This document shows positions 1 through 9,196 of a stretch of DNA of 64,000 nt, piece by piece. The DNA is from an uncultured Clostridia bacterium (lineage in GTDB: Bacteria; Bacillota; Clostridia; TANB77; CAG-508). Position numbers and translations under genes: made by a program. Under the pieces are notes generated by a model. It did not search any database. It was not told the DNA's origin and saw only the letters and a list, made by a program, of their open reading frames with translations. The DNA is taken from the NCBI GenBank assembly GCA_910589185.1, contig CAJUSU010000006.1:1-64000 (forward strand). The letters run 5' to 3'. Position 1 is the first letter of the stretch. Each line of letters begins with the position of its first letter.

Positions 1-2622
1 ACAGACTACTCAGTAGACAGCTGGAAAGTATTAACAGAAGCCTTAGCAATGGCAGAAGGAAAACAATCTGAAATCAATGCCAAAGTAGAATCAATCAATA
101 ATGCTATTTCAGGATTAACAGTTGATACAACAGCATTAGAAGCAGCTAAAGCAGAAGCAGCAGGAAAAGTAGAAGCAGATTACTCAGTAACAAGTTGGAC
201 AGAATTCCAAGAAGCATTAGAAGCAGCTTTAGCAATGAAAGAAGAAAAACAATCTGAAATCAATAGCAAGGTAGAAGCAATTAATAATGCAATCGCAAAA
301 TTAAGAGCACTTCAACCAGAATTTACAGTAACACTTGATCCAGAAACAATCGAAATTAATGAAACAGCAAATGTACAAATTAGTGCAGAAGGAATAGGAG
401 AAGTAAGCTATGAAAGTGATAATACAGAAATAGCAACTGTAGAAAATGGAGTAGTAACAGGACATAAAGAGGGAACAGCAGTAATAACTGTAAAATATGC
501 AGGAGATGATACTCATGCAGAAGTATCTGCACAAGCAACAATTACAGTAAATAAAATAGCAAGCGAATTCCCAACACTAAGTGTTATCAACATGACATAT
601 AGTGAAACAGCAATTGTAGGAAATATTAATTTACCAATAATGGACAGCTTTGGACAAACACTAGAAGGAACACTTGCATTTGCAGAAACAGTAGATCAAA
701 CAGCAAAAATTGGAGATGCAGGAACAAAAACATATGATGTAGTATATACACCAAATGATACAAATTACGCTCCAGTAACAGATAAGATTACTGTAGTAGT
801 AGGAAAAGCAGACCAAGTAGCAATCAATACAGCAAGTATTCCAGGTAAAATTAATAAAGAAGAAACTACAAACTTTGAAATAACAATTGCTAACGCAGAA
901 AACTTAAAAGGAACACCAATATTTACTTCAAGCAATGAAAACGTATTGACAATTGATGATGAAGGAAATGCTACAGTAGTAGGCGTTGGAAAAACTACTA
1001 TTACAATAGAATATCCAGGTAATGACAACTATAACTCAGTATCAGCAACAAAAGAGGTTATCGTAGTAGCAGGAACTAAACCAGTAATCATGTTAACAGG
1101 AAAACCTAATATGGAAGTAGAATTAGGAACTGAATATAATGACGAAGGTGCAACAGCTTCTAATAACCTTGGAGAAGACATTACAGCAAACATTCAAACA
1201 ACAATCGAATTTGTAGCTAAAGATACTGAAGCAGCTGTAGAAGTTGATACAGTAGATACTACAAAATTAGGTACTTATACTATCACATACAATGTAACTG
1301 ATAGTGAGGGAGTTGCAGCAGAAGAAATTACAAGAACTGTAAAAGTAGTTGACAAACAAAAACCAATCATGGGATTAAAAGGTGAAAGCACAGTAGAAGT
1401 AGAAGTAGGAGATACTTATACAGATGCAGGTGCAACAGCAATAGATAACTATGATGGTGACATTACTGATAGAGTTAAAACAACAATCGAATTTGTAGCT
1501 AAAGGTACTGAAACAGCTGTAGAAGTTGATACAGTAGATACTACAAAATTAGGTACTTATACTATTAAATACAATGTAACAGACTCAAGCGATAATAAAG
1601 CAGATGAAGTTACAAGAACAGTAAAAGTAGTTGATACTCAAAAACCAGTAATTAAATTAGAAACAACATATCAAAGACTAGAAGCACAAATTGGAGGAAA
1701 TTATCCAAAAGTAGCTGGTAAAGCAACAGATGCCGTTGATGGAGATGTTGAATTAACAGTTGAATTCCCAGAAGACTTTGATATGGGAACAGTAGGTGTT
1801 TACGACGTAGTATATAACGCAAAAGATTCTAGCGGAAACAAAGCAGATCCAGTAGTTGTTACAGTACAAATCGTAGATACAACAGCACCAACAATTGCAT
1901 TTAAGAATACAGCAGATGCAACACAAGTGTATACTAGAGGTGGAACATACAAAACACCAGAATTCAACGTATCTGATAATGCAAATGGTGAAATTGCTAT
2001 CGTAGATAGTGGAATCGTAGATTCAAGCACACCAGGAAAATACACAGTTGAATATTATGCAGTTGATAAGAGTGGAAACAGATCAAAAGAAACATTAATA
2101 GTTGAAGTAACAGTACAAAACTATGCACCAGTTATTTGCTATGTAAGAAATGGAGCAATCAATCCTATTATTGAAGGAGAAGATTACGACTTTAACTTAA
2201 AAGTAGAATTTGATGAAACAGCAACAGCAGTATTGACAAACAAAACAACAGGAGTTCAAACACCTATTTATAATAATAGTGACGCTATTACAGATGGAAT
2301 ATATAGTTTAACAGTAACTTTACCAGATGGAGCAACAACAACAGTAAACTTTGAAGTTAATACAAAAGGACCAAAAACAAACTTAGTAGACAAAAAGACA
2401 TATGTTGGAGAACAAACTATTATTGTAGATAGACCAGAAACTCTAACAAGAGCTACTTTGATAGGAAATGACGGAAATGTTATTGAAGATGTAAATAAAG
2501 ATAATATTAATAACTATACAACTCAATCAACCAAAACAGGACTTAACAAATATGTATTAATATTAGTAGACAACAAAGATAGAAGAACTGAAATAACATT
2601 CACTGTATATATCAAACCATAA
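1..2622 (+). CDS. Partial cell-surface repeat protein (FIVAR-like, Big_2 and DUF5011-type Ig domains), 5' end missing
   Basis: The frame is open from base 1, so the gene starts before the window; 873 residues are visible. The order is two FIVAR-like helical modules (to about base 310; each carries YSV.SW and Q-S-E-I-N), a Big_2-like domain (about 315-555), a beta domain (570-800), a second Big_2-like domain (810-1070), then four tandem DUF5011/HYR-type Ig domains (about 1078-2120; 'PVI.L.G', 'Y.D.GATA.DN.DGD', 'GTYTI.YNV.D..') and a C-terminal beta region. No LPXTG motif or C-terminal membrane segment is visible, so attachment must come from the missing N-terminus or be non-covalent. The role (adhesin or surface scaffold) is inferred from architecture. 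It shares the DUF5011 type with the dockerin protein at 3926-7423. Domain assignment is fairly sure; function is not. Confidence 0.8.
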   Translation, partial: TDYSVDSWKVLTEALAMAEGKQSEINAKVESINNAISGLTVDTTALEAAKAEAAGKVEADYSVTSWTEFQEALEAALAMKEEKQSEINSKVEAINNAIAKLRALQPEFTVTLDPETIEINETANVQISAEGIGEVSYESDNTEIATVENGVVTGHKEGTAVITVKYAGDDTHAEVSAQATITVNKIASEFPTLSVINMTYSETAIVGNINLPIMDSFGQTLEGTLAFAETVDQTAKIGDAGTKTYDVVYTPNDTNYAPVTDKITVVVGKADQVAINTASIPGKINKEETTNFEITIANAENLKGTPIFTSSNENVLTIDDEGNATVVGVGKTTITIEYPGNDNYNSVSATKEVIVVAGTKPVIMLTGKPNMEVELGTEYNDEGATASNNLGEDITANIQTTIEFVAKDTEAAVEVDTVDTTKLGTYTITYNVTDSEGVAAEEITRTVKVVDKQKPIMGLKGESTVEVEVGDTYTDAGATAIDNYDGDITDRVKTTIEFVAKGTETAVEVDTVDTTKLGTYTIKYNVTDSSDNKADEVTRTVKVVDTQKPVIKLETTYQRLEAQIGGNYPKVAGKATDAVDGDVELTVEFPEDFDMGTVGVYDVVYNAKDSSGNKADPVVVTVQIVDTTAPTIAFKNTADATQVYTRGGTYKTPEFNVSDNANGEIAIVDSGIVDSSTPGKYTVEYYAVDKSGNRSKETLIVEVTVQNYAPVICYVRNGAINPIIEGEDYDFNLKVEFDETATAVLTNKTTGVQTPIYNNSDAITDGIYSLTVTLPDGATTTVNFEVNTKGPKTNLVDKKTYVGEQTIIVDRPETLTRATLIGNDGNVIEDVNKDNINNYTTQSTKTGLNKYVLILVDNKDRRTEITFTVYIKP

Positions 2623-2627
2623 CAATT

Positions 2628-2663
2628 AAAAACCTCTAATAGGAAATCCTATTAGAGGTTTTT
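2628..2663 (+). terminator. Rho-independent terminator after the surface repeat protein
   Basis: A 13-bp perfect stem (2631-2643 with 2648-2660, arm AACCTCTAATAGG) closes a 4-base loop and runs into T residues, six bases after the stop codon. Confidence 0.9.
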
Positions 2664-2791
2664 CTAGCATAAAATGGAAGTAAGAACAACACTTAAAATG
2701 CTATTATTTACAAAATAAGACAAAAAGAAAATAATAGGTAAAAAATGGGAGAAAAAGGGACAAAAAAATTGAAAGAAAAAGGGATTTTAGA

Positions 2792-2821
2792 TTGACAACG
2801 AATAGAAAATAGTAGTATAAT
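2792..2821 (+). promoter_or_regulatory. SigA-type promoter of the cohesin-dockerin operon
   Basis: TTGACA (2792-2797), an 18-bp spacer and TATAAT (2816-2821) lie about 80 bp before the cohesin gene. Both hexamers are exact consensus. Confidence 0.75.
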
Positions 2822-2837
2822 ATTTATACGGTTAAAA

Positions 2838-2884
2838 GCCAAAAAAACGGAAAATGGCAAATGTTACAAAAGATGTAAAATGCC
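2838..2884 (+). promoter_or_regulatory. Possible two-state structured leader of the cohesin gene
   Basis: GCCA (2838-2841) can pair with TGGC (2855-2858). Alternatively GGCA (2856-2859) pairs with TGCC (2881-2884) around a nested TTACA/TGTAA stem (2864-2868, 2874-2878). The two folds share bases and exclude each other. I could not match it to a known riboswitch class, and the stems are short. Confidence 0.3.
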
Positions 2885-2902
2885 GAAGAAAGGGTGTAAT
2901 AA

Positions 2903-3922
2903 ATGAGAAAGAAAATTATCGTTTCAATTATGACAATTATCATATTATTAGGAATATGTGGAGTAACAAAGGCTGCGAGTACTAGTATATCAGCAACAAA
3001 TACTAGTCCAACAGTAGGAGCGAATATAACTGTCACAGTGAGATTTTCACAACCAGTAACAACAGCAGATTTTAGATTTAATTATGATAGTTCAAAATTA
3101 CAATATGTTAGCAATTCAATTGGTGGAACAAATATGGGAAGCTATGTAAAAGTAGATTATATAGATTTGGACTTAAAAACAATATCCAGTGCTAGTTTTA
3201 CATTTAAAGCCAAAACAGCGGGGACAGCTAATTGTTCTATTTCAAATATTGTTGCTTCAGATGCTAATGCAAATGTATTAAACACAAGTACTAGCAGTAT
3301 CAATATAAATGTGAAGAATAAATCTAATCCAAAGCCAGATCCAAAGCCAGATACTGATTCAAAGAAACCAACATTTACAAATGTAAATCAAAAAGTATAT
3401 GCAAAAGAAACAGTATCAATTAGAGATACTTGGAGCACTAGTGGAAAATTGTTAGGAACACTTCAAAAGGATAGTAGCATTACTAGAACAGGAGTCGGAA
3501 GTAATGGTTGGGATAGAGTTACATATAATGGAAGAACAGCATATATTAGCCATACATATTTAACAACAACAAAGCCAAAAGATGATAAAGATAAAGACGA
3601 GGATAAAGATAAGGACAAAAATAATACAACAAATGAAGAAAATAATCAAGCAAATGAAATGGATAACAATACAACCAATAATGAAACAATAAACAACGAA
3701 ACAAATGATATAACTAATAATGAAACAAATGAAGCAACCAATACTCAAACACAAGGAAATAAAGAAGACAAAAAAGGATTTAATGTTAATACAATAGAAA
3801 TGATTATTATAGGTGTTATAATACTTGCAATTCTTGTTATTATCATTAATGAAATTATAGCTAAAAAAAGAAGAGAAGCTAAAAGAAAAGAAGAAAAAAG
3901 AGTAAAAGGTAGCAGGAGGTAG
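2903..3922 (+). CDS. Membrane-anchored cohesin-like / SH3b surface protein
   Basis: 339 aa. A signal peptide (1-25, ending VTKAA) is followed by a cohesin-like beta domain (about 27-137; V-G-x-N-x-T-V-T-V-R-F, 'FNYDSSKLQYV', 'FTFKAK.AG'), a Pro/Lys/Asp linker (141-155), an SH3b domain (157-222; 'VSIRD..S..GK.LG.L', 'GW.RV.YNGR.AYIS'), a Lys/Asp then Asn/Thr/Glu-rich spacer (223-292), one membrane helix (299-320) and a basic cytoplasmic tail. Cohesins bind dockerins, and the next gene, 3 bp downstream, carries a dockerin, so the pair probably assembles on the cell surface. The SH3b domain may bind cell wall. The start is fixed by an upstream GAAAGGG and the signal peptide. The cohesin call rests on pattern recognition; a related Ig-like fold is the alternative. 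Confidence 0.72.
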   Translation: MRKKIIVSIMTIIILLGICGVTKAASTSISATNTSPTVGANITVTVRFSQPVTTADFRFNYDSSKLQYVSNSIGGTNMGSYVKVDYIDLDLKTISSASFTFKAKTAGTANCSISNIVASDANANVLNTSTSSININVKNKSNPKPDPKPDTDSKKPTFTNVNQKVYAKETVSIRDTWSTSGKLLGTLQKDSSITRTGVGSNGWDRVTYNGRTAYISHTYLTTTKPKDDKDKDEDKDKDKNNTTNEENNQANEMDNNTTNNETINNETNDITNNETNEATNTQTQGNKEDKKGFNVNTIEMIIIGVIILAILVIIINEIIAKKRREAKRKEEKRVKGSRR

Positions 3923-3925
3923 AAT

Positions 3926-6900
3926 ATGAAAAAAAGTAATAAAGTACTTTTAATAGCAGGTCTAGCAACAGCAACAATAGGAACAGCTGGAATACTTCAC
4001 ACTAATTACAGAAAACAACCAGAAGAAATTGCTACAAGAATGCAAACATATAACCATCAGCCAGATAATATTTTAGACAATGTATTTGAAGAAAACAATG
4101 TAACATATTTACCTTTTATCTTTGATAATGCAGACCAAACAATTACAAAAGAAAAAATAATAGAGGAATTTGCAAAAAAAGGTTTAACAGTAACAAGCGA
4201 ATTAAATGCAGAAGTAGGTACAGGTACTCAAATTAAGGTAAAAGAAAATAGTAATGTTTATACTGTTATAGTTTATGGAGATGTCAATGGGGATGGAAAG
4301 GTTAATTTAATAGATGCTCAAGTAGCTATTTTGCATCATAAAGGAACGAGAAAATTGACAGGACCTTACTTGATGGCAGGAAATGTAAGCAATGAAACGG
4401 ATAATATTATCAATTTAATAGATGCACAAAGAATTATCATGTTTAAAAAAGGAAAATTGAAACAGTTAGTAGTAATAGAACCAACCTCACTAAAAGAAGC
4501 AGATAAAACAGCCCCAGTTATTACAATAAAAGGTGATAAAACAATTGAACTAGAAGAAGGAGCTACATATGTAGATGAGGGAGCAACAGCATTAGATAAT
4601 TATGATGGAGATCTTACTTCTGAAATATCAAGAATTATTGAGTTTGTAGCAGAAGGAACAACTCAAAAAGTAAAAGTTGGACAAGTAGATACTAGCAAAG
4701 TAGGAACATACACTATTACTTATTCAGTAGTAGATAGTAACAAAAACCCAAGTGCAGCAATTAGAACAGTTATTATAAAAGCAAAAGAAGTTCCACCAAT
4801 TCCAGAAAAAGCAGTGGAAAGCATCGAACTAAGCTTAGATACAAACTTTAAAACAGAATATCAATATGGAGAAGCAACAACAATAGACCTAACAGGAGCA
4901 AAAATTATTGTGACATATGAAGATAAAACTACAGATACAATAAATATTGTAAAGAGTATGTTATCTACATATGACTTAACAACAGCAGGACAAAAAGAAA
5001 TTACAGTAACATATGGTGAAAAAGCTGCTCCAACAAAATTGAATGTAAAAGTATTAAATCCAATTAGCGAACTTATTATGGCTAATACTGGAATGAATAA
5101 TGCACAAGAAACAGCAGATGGCTACCAAACAAATTCTAAAGAAGATTTTGTTTTAGGAACTATTCAAGCAAAACAAGAAACAGATGGAAGTACATTACAA
5201 CAAAGTCAATTAAAAGTTACAACAACAGTTACACCAACAGAAGATAGCACAGTAACTGCTAATGACTTAAGTGTTAACTTTGAAACAGATGCAAGTGGCA
5301 ATATTACAATTAAAGGAAAAGCAGAGAAAGTAGGAGAATACACCATTAAAGCATATATTGAATATGGAAGCCAAAAAGTTGAAAAGGTTATTAAATTAGT
5401 AGTGGAAAAGAGCGATGTTGTAAAAGAGGTTAAAGTAGAGCCAATTGATGAAAATGAAGTAATCAAAGTAGGTAGTGTAGCTAAGAGAAAATTAACAGTT
5501 ATTAATATTAACGATGAAGAAATAGAAGTAACAAGTGGTAACCTAGAAATTCCAGAAATAGCAGGAGTTACTATTACAAAACTTGATGAAAATGGAATTT
5601 TAATAGCAGATAGCCACCAAGGTACAAAAGTAGCAAGTTTACAAATAGCAACGACTTTAGAAGATGCACAATCTGTTACAGTTAATATGACAGTAAATAA
5701 AAAGCCAGTAAGCTTTAGCTTTGAAGTAAAAGCAAAATCAATTTTAACAAGCTTTGAAATAGCAGAAGATGTATTAAATGTATATGCTGTATTACCAAAT
5801 AATCCAAACGTAGTACCAGGACAAAGTGTCAATGGAAAGAGAAACTTCTATACTTTAATTGAGCCAACATTTAAAGATCAATATGGAGAAACCATGACAG
5901 CACAAGCAAAGGACATCGTAAATTCTATTTACCAAAGTGAAATAGATTCTGCAGTCCAAGCTGGAAAAGTAGCTATCCAGTTCCCACAAGTAAGAGCAAC
6001 ATTAACTGTGAATATTCCTGACATAGGGGAAGTTGTTGATGTACTAGATAATGAAACTGGAATTGACCTAAAATGTTTTGATTCTAACGGAGTTATGCAA
6101 GATGGTGCTAATGAAATTACAAAATTAGGATTTAGTATTATCTTAAATGAAGAAGGAAAAGTTGTAGATTTATCAACATTAAATGGAAAGAAAGTAATTG
6201 TTAAATTAAAAGACATAACAAAAGAATTAACCATTAGAGTAAACTATAAAGATTTAACAAACTTAAGTATCAACACTTTAACAGCCAGTATAGAGCAAGA
6301 CAGTGAGAAAAACTATACAACAAAATTAAATGAAGAATTTACTTTAGGAATAATTACTGTAGGAGAAGGAGAGACTCCAGTTACTGCTGATATGCTTTCA
6401 ACAGAAATTATTGGAGATACAACAGGAATTAGTATTAGATATGAAAATGATGCAGATGGTAATATTGTAGTAAAAGGAACTGTATTAAAAGAGGGTCTTT
6501 ACCAAATTATACCAAAGGTAGGAGAAATTAAGTCTATTATAAGACCAAAAGTAAAGGGAGTTAGTATTCCTAAAATTAGCAATATTAATATAGACAATTT
6601 TGAAGTTCAAATTGGGGAACAGACACAAAAAGATTTTGTAGCAATAAGTGATATAAACCCAACTGGACAACCTATAAAAGCAAAAGAAATTACCTTTAAA
6701 CAAGAAGATCAAAGTGGTACAATAGTAAATGATTTAGAAATTCAATTGTTAGATGAAAGAAATTTACCAATTTATACAGAACCTGTTGGAGATGGACAAG
6801 GTAACAACGCAGCAAGACCAGATGTAATTGTAAAGAAAATAAATGTAAAGGCAAAAGAAACAATAGCAACAGATAAACAAATAAAATTAACTATGACAGT

Positions 6901-7423
6901 ATTCAAAGACCAAGAAAATGAATATTCTAAACCAATTACAGTTTCTACCTATCAACCAGTTCCTAGAAACATAATAATAGGAAATACAGTAAACTTATAT
7001 GATATGCATGTAGAAGGAACTACGGTTCAAGAAGATGGATTAGTATATACATTGCTACCAGTTGAATTATTTGCAAGTAGTGATAACACAAGAAAAATTT
7101 CAGCTAAAAAGGAATACTTCACAGAAGTAGAGTCAGATAAAGAAGCAAAGGTATACATTAAACAACCAAGTGTAGAATTATATATTGATGGAGCAGCAAT
7201 AGGAGATTTTAAAGAAGAATTAGTAATTCAATATTTTGGAGAGGACAAGTTACCTACTTCAAGTGATGTAGCATATATAGGAATAGCAATGGCAAATGAA
7301 GAAGATCCATTTAGTTACAATAAAGCAGATTTTAATGGAAAACAAATCAAATTAATTTGTGGAGATGCAACAGAAGATGCACCAACTGCAACAATTACAC
7401 TTAACTATACACCAAACAATTAA
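3926..7423 (+). CDS. Large secreted dockerin protein with DUF5011 and Big domains
   Basis: 1165 aa. An N-terminal hydrophobic signal or anchor (about 6-25) is followed by a short region and then a type I dockerin at about 118-178. Its first repeat is canonical (GDVNGDGKVNLIDA, an EF-hand-like calcium loop); the second is degenerate in the loop (NVSNETDN) but keeps INLIDAQ. Next come a DUF5011-type Ig domain (about 195-290), a Big_3-like domain (296-378) and a long series of beta domains. There is no catalytic domain, no carbohydrate-binding motif I recognise and no C-terminal anchor. It follows the cohesin gene by 3 bp behind a strong GGAGG site, so the two are co-transcribed. I infer non-covalent cell-surface attachment through the partner cohesin. 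The dockerin near the N-terminus is unusual, as most are C-terminal. Confidence 0.75.
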   Translation: MKKSNKVLLIAGLATATIGTAGILHTNYRKQPEEIATRMQTYNHQPDNILDNVFEENNVTYLPFIFDNADQTITKEKIIEEFAKKGLTVTSELNAEVGTGTQIKVKENSNVYTVIVYGDVNGDGKVNLIDAQVAILHHKGTRKLTGPYLMAGNVSNETDNIINLIDAQRIIMFKKGKLKQLVVIEPTSLKEADKTAPVITIKGDKTIELEEGATYVDEGATALDNYDGDLTSEISRIIEFVAEGTTQKVKVGQVDTSKVGTYTITYSVVDSNKNPSAAIRTVIIKAKEVPPIPEKAVESIELSLDTNFKTEYQYGEATTIDLTGAKIIVTYEDKTTDTINIVKSMLSTYDLTTAGQKEITVTYGEKAAPTKLNVKVLNPISELIMANTGMNNAQETADGYQTNSKEDFVLGTIQAKQETDGSTLQQSQLKVTTTVTPTEDSTVTANDLSVNFETDASGNITIKGKAEKVGEYTIKAYIEYGSQKVEKVIKLVVEKSDVVKEVKVEPIDENEVIKVGSVAKRKLTVININDEEIEVTSGNLEIPEIAGVTITKLDENGILIADSHQGTKVASLQIATTLEDAQSVTVNMTVNKKPVSFSFEVKAKSILTSFEIAEDVLNVYAVLPNNPNVVPGQSVNGKRNFYTLIEPTFKDQYGETMTAQAKDIVNSIYQSEIDSAVQAGKVAIQFPQVRATLTVNIPDIGEVVDVLDNETGIDLKCFDSNGVMQDGANEITKLGFSIILNEEGKVVDLSTLNGKKVIVKLKDITKELTIRVNYKDLTNLSINTLTASIEQDSEKNYTTKLNEEFTLGIITVGEGETPVTADMLSTEIIGDTTGISIRYENDADGNIVVKGTVLKEGLYQIIPKVGEIKSIIRPKVKGVSIPKISNINIDNFEVQIGEQTQKDFVAISDINPTGQPIKAKEITFKQEDQSGTIVNDLEIQLLDERNLPIYTEPVGDGQGNNAARPDVIVKKINVKAKETIATDKQIKLTMTVFKDQENEYSKPITVSTYQPVPRNIIIGNTVNLYDMHVEGTTVQEDGLVYTLLPVELFASSDNTRKISAKKEYFTEVESDKEAKVYIKQPSVELYIDGAAIGDFKEELVIQYFGEDKLPTSSDVAYIGIAMANEEDPFSYNKADFNGKQIKLICGDATEDAPTATITLNYTPNN

Positions 7424-7433
7424 AAATATATTA

Positions 7434-7464
7434 AAAACTGTTATCATAAGATAGCAGTTTTTAT
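7434..7464 (+). terminator. Terminator of the cohesin-dockerin operon
   Basis: A stem of CTGTTATC with GATAGCAG (one G-T pair), flanked by A and T tracts, 10 bases after the dockerin gene. Confidence 0.8.
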
Positions 7465-7522
7465 ATGCCTAAAAGATTTATGATACCAACTAGTCAATTA
7501 AATACAAAATTGGGCTAAAACA

Positions 7523-7551
7523 TTGACTTTGAAAAATATAAGTTATAAAAT
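7523..7551 (+). promoter_or_regulatory. Promoter of plsX
   Basis: TTGACT (7523-7528), a 17-bp spacer and TAAAAT (7546-7551) lie about 75 bp before plsX. Confidence 0.6.
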
Positions 7552-7627
7552 AACAAAGAAATCATATATTGATATCACAATCGTTCTATGATAGATGAGA
7601 AGGATTTTAAGATAGAAGGAGAAAAGC

Positions 7628-8686
7628 ATGGTTATATTATTAGATGCAATGGGAGGAGACAATGCACCAGACGCTACCATTAAAGGAGCAGTAAAAGCAA
7701 TTAACCAAATAGAAGCAGAAGTTGTATTAATTGGAAATGAAGAAATCATTAATCAAAAAGTAAAAGAATTTTATGGAAAAAATGCAATTTCAGAAATATC
7801 ACCAAGATTAAAAATTCATCATACATTAGAAACAATTGAAATGGAAGATATACCAACACAAGCTATTAAACATAAAAAAGATTCCTCTATGGTAGTTGGC
7901 TTTAATATGCTAAAAGAAGGAAAAGGAGATGTATTTATTTCTGCTGGAAATTCGGGAGCATTATTAACTGGTGCAACATTATTAGTAGGAAGAATAAAAG
8001 GAGTAGATAGACCGGCATTAGCAGGCATTTTGCCAGCATATAAAAGTAGATTAGTGTTAATGGACTGTGGTGCAAATACAAATTGTAAGCCAATTAATCT
8101 ATTACAATTTGCACAAATGTCTAGTATTTATTTGCAAACTACTTTAGGAGTAAAAAGCCCAAGAGTGGGGTTACTCAATATTGGTACAGAAGAAACCAAA
8201 GGAAATGAGTTAACCAAAGAATCCTATCAATTGTTAAAAGAAAAAAGCAAAGAACTAGGTGTTAACTTTATTGGTAATGTAGAAGGAAGAGAGGCTTTTT
8301 TAGGTGGAGTAGACATTATTGTAACAGATGGATTTACGGGTAATATCTTTTTAAAGGCAGTAGAAGGATTAGGAAAATTTGTGAAAAGAACTTTGTCAGA
8401 AAGTTTAAAGAAAAATTTGCTTTCTAAATTGGCTGCAGTACCAAGTTTACCTGCGATTAACCGATTTGCAAAAACTGTAGATTACAAGGAGTATGGTGGA
8501 GCATTATTCTTAGGAGTAAAAAAACCAGTCGTAAAAGCACATGGAAGTAGTGATGAAAAGCTATTTGAATTTACCATTAAACAAGCAGAGCAGTTTGTAA
8601 AAAATAAAGCGGTAGAAAAACTGACCGAGGAGTTTAGTAAACAAAGAGAACAAAATATAGAAGAAAGTGAAACTACAAATTCTTAG
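7628..8686 (+). CDS. plsX: Phosphate acyltransferase PlsX
   Basis: 352 aa, normal family length. It makes acyl-phosphate from acyl-ACP, the first step of the PlsX/PlsY route to phosphatidic acid. Family landmarks are the N-terminal LDAMGGDNAP, 'NSGALL', 'R.ALA.ILP' and 'VTDGFTGNI.LK..EG'. The start follows AGAAGGAG. acpP, the source of its acyl donor, lies 130 bp downstream and rnc follows, the usual plsX-acpP-rnc order of Firmicutes without fabD/fabG between. acpP has its own promoter. Confidence 0.95.
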   Translation: MVILLDAMGGDNAPDATIKGAVKAINQIEAEVVLIGNEEIINQKVKEFYGKNAISEISPRLKIHHTLETIEMEDIPTQAIKHKKDSSMVVGFNMLKEGKGDVFISAGNSGALLTGATLLVGRIKGVDRPALAGILPAYKSRLVLMDCGANTNCKPINLLQFAQMSSIYLQTTLGVKSPRVGLLNIGTEETKGNELTKESYQLLKEKSKELGVNFIGNVEGREAFLGGVDIIVTDGFTGNIFLKAVEGLGKFVKRTLSESLKKNLLSKLAAVPSLPAINRFAKTVDYKEYGGALFLGVKKPVVKAHGSSDEKLFEFTIKQAEQFVKNKAVEKLTEEFSKQREQNIEESETTNS

Positions 8687-8743
8687 AGCCGCAAAGGATA
8701 TAGAATTGCAGTAAGAAAACTAAAAATATTTCACAGAAAATTC

Positions 8744-8772
8744 TTGACAATTCAAAAAAGTTGTATTATTGT
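8744..8772 (+). promoter_or_regulatory. Promoter of acpP
   Basis: Consensus TTGACA (8744-8749), a 17-bp spacer and TATTGT (8767-8772), about 46 bp before the gene. Confidence 0.7.
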
Positions 8773-8818
8773 TAAATAAACGAATTTAAGGTAGAATAAA
8801 AGGAGGTGACTTTAGGAA

Positions 8819-9061
8819 ATGAGTTCAGAAGAAGTTTTTGAAAAAGTAAAGGGAATTATTGTAGAGCAATTAGGTGTTAGTGACACAGCTGTTACAATGG
8901 AAGCATCTTTTATTGATGATTTAGGAGCAGACTCTTTAGACATCGTTGAATTAATTATGGCATTAGAAGAAGAATTCGATATGGAAATTCCAGACGCTGA
9001 TGCAGAAAAAGTAGTTACAGTTGGTGATGTTGTAGATTATATAAAAGACCACGTAGCTTAA
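8819..9061 (+). CDS. acpP: Acyl carrier protein
   Basis: 80 aa acidic protein. It carries growing acyl chains on a phosphopantetheine arm in fatty acid synthesis. The attachment serine is in GADSLDIVEL, and the helix 'MALEEEFD.EIPD.DAE' is typical. AAAGGAGGTGA lies a few bases before the ATG. Its own promoter upstream and terminator downstream suggest a separate abundant transcript. Confidence 0.97.
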   Translation: MSSEEVFEKVKGIIVEQLGVSDTAVTMEASFIDDLGADSLDIVELIMALEEEFDMEIPDADAEKVVTVGDVVDYIKDHVA

Positions 9062-9084
9062 ATAAAACAAAATGAAAGATAGCT

Positions 9085-9121
9085 AAAAGGCTGATAATGA
9101 TTGCTCATTATTGGCTTTTTT
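9085..9121 (+). terminator. Terminator of acpP
   Basis: A 15-pair stem (three G-T pairs) around a TTGC loop (9101-9104), ending in a T tract, 24 bases after acpP. Confidence 0.88.
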
Positions 9122-9196
9122 CAATATTGTTTGGTTGATTTTTGAAAACAATTATAGTAAAATAGGAATGTAAAATGTATTGAGAGAGGAGGAATT

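Noticed and set aside
3560..3754. Hydrophobic minus-strand frame opposite the cohesin linker
   Set aside because: It is the shadow of an Asn/Thr/Lys/Asp-rich linker and has no ribosome site.
5206..5832. Long minus-strand frame opposite the dockerin protein
   Set aside because: A shadow of the repetitive beta-domain coding sequence; no ribosome site and no recognisable protein.
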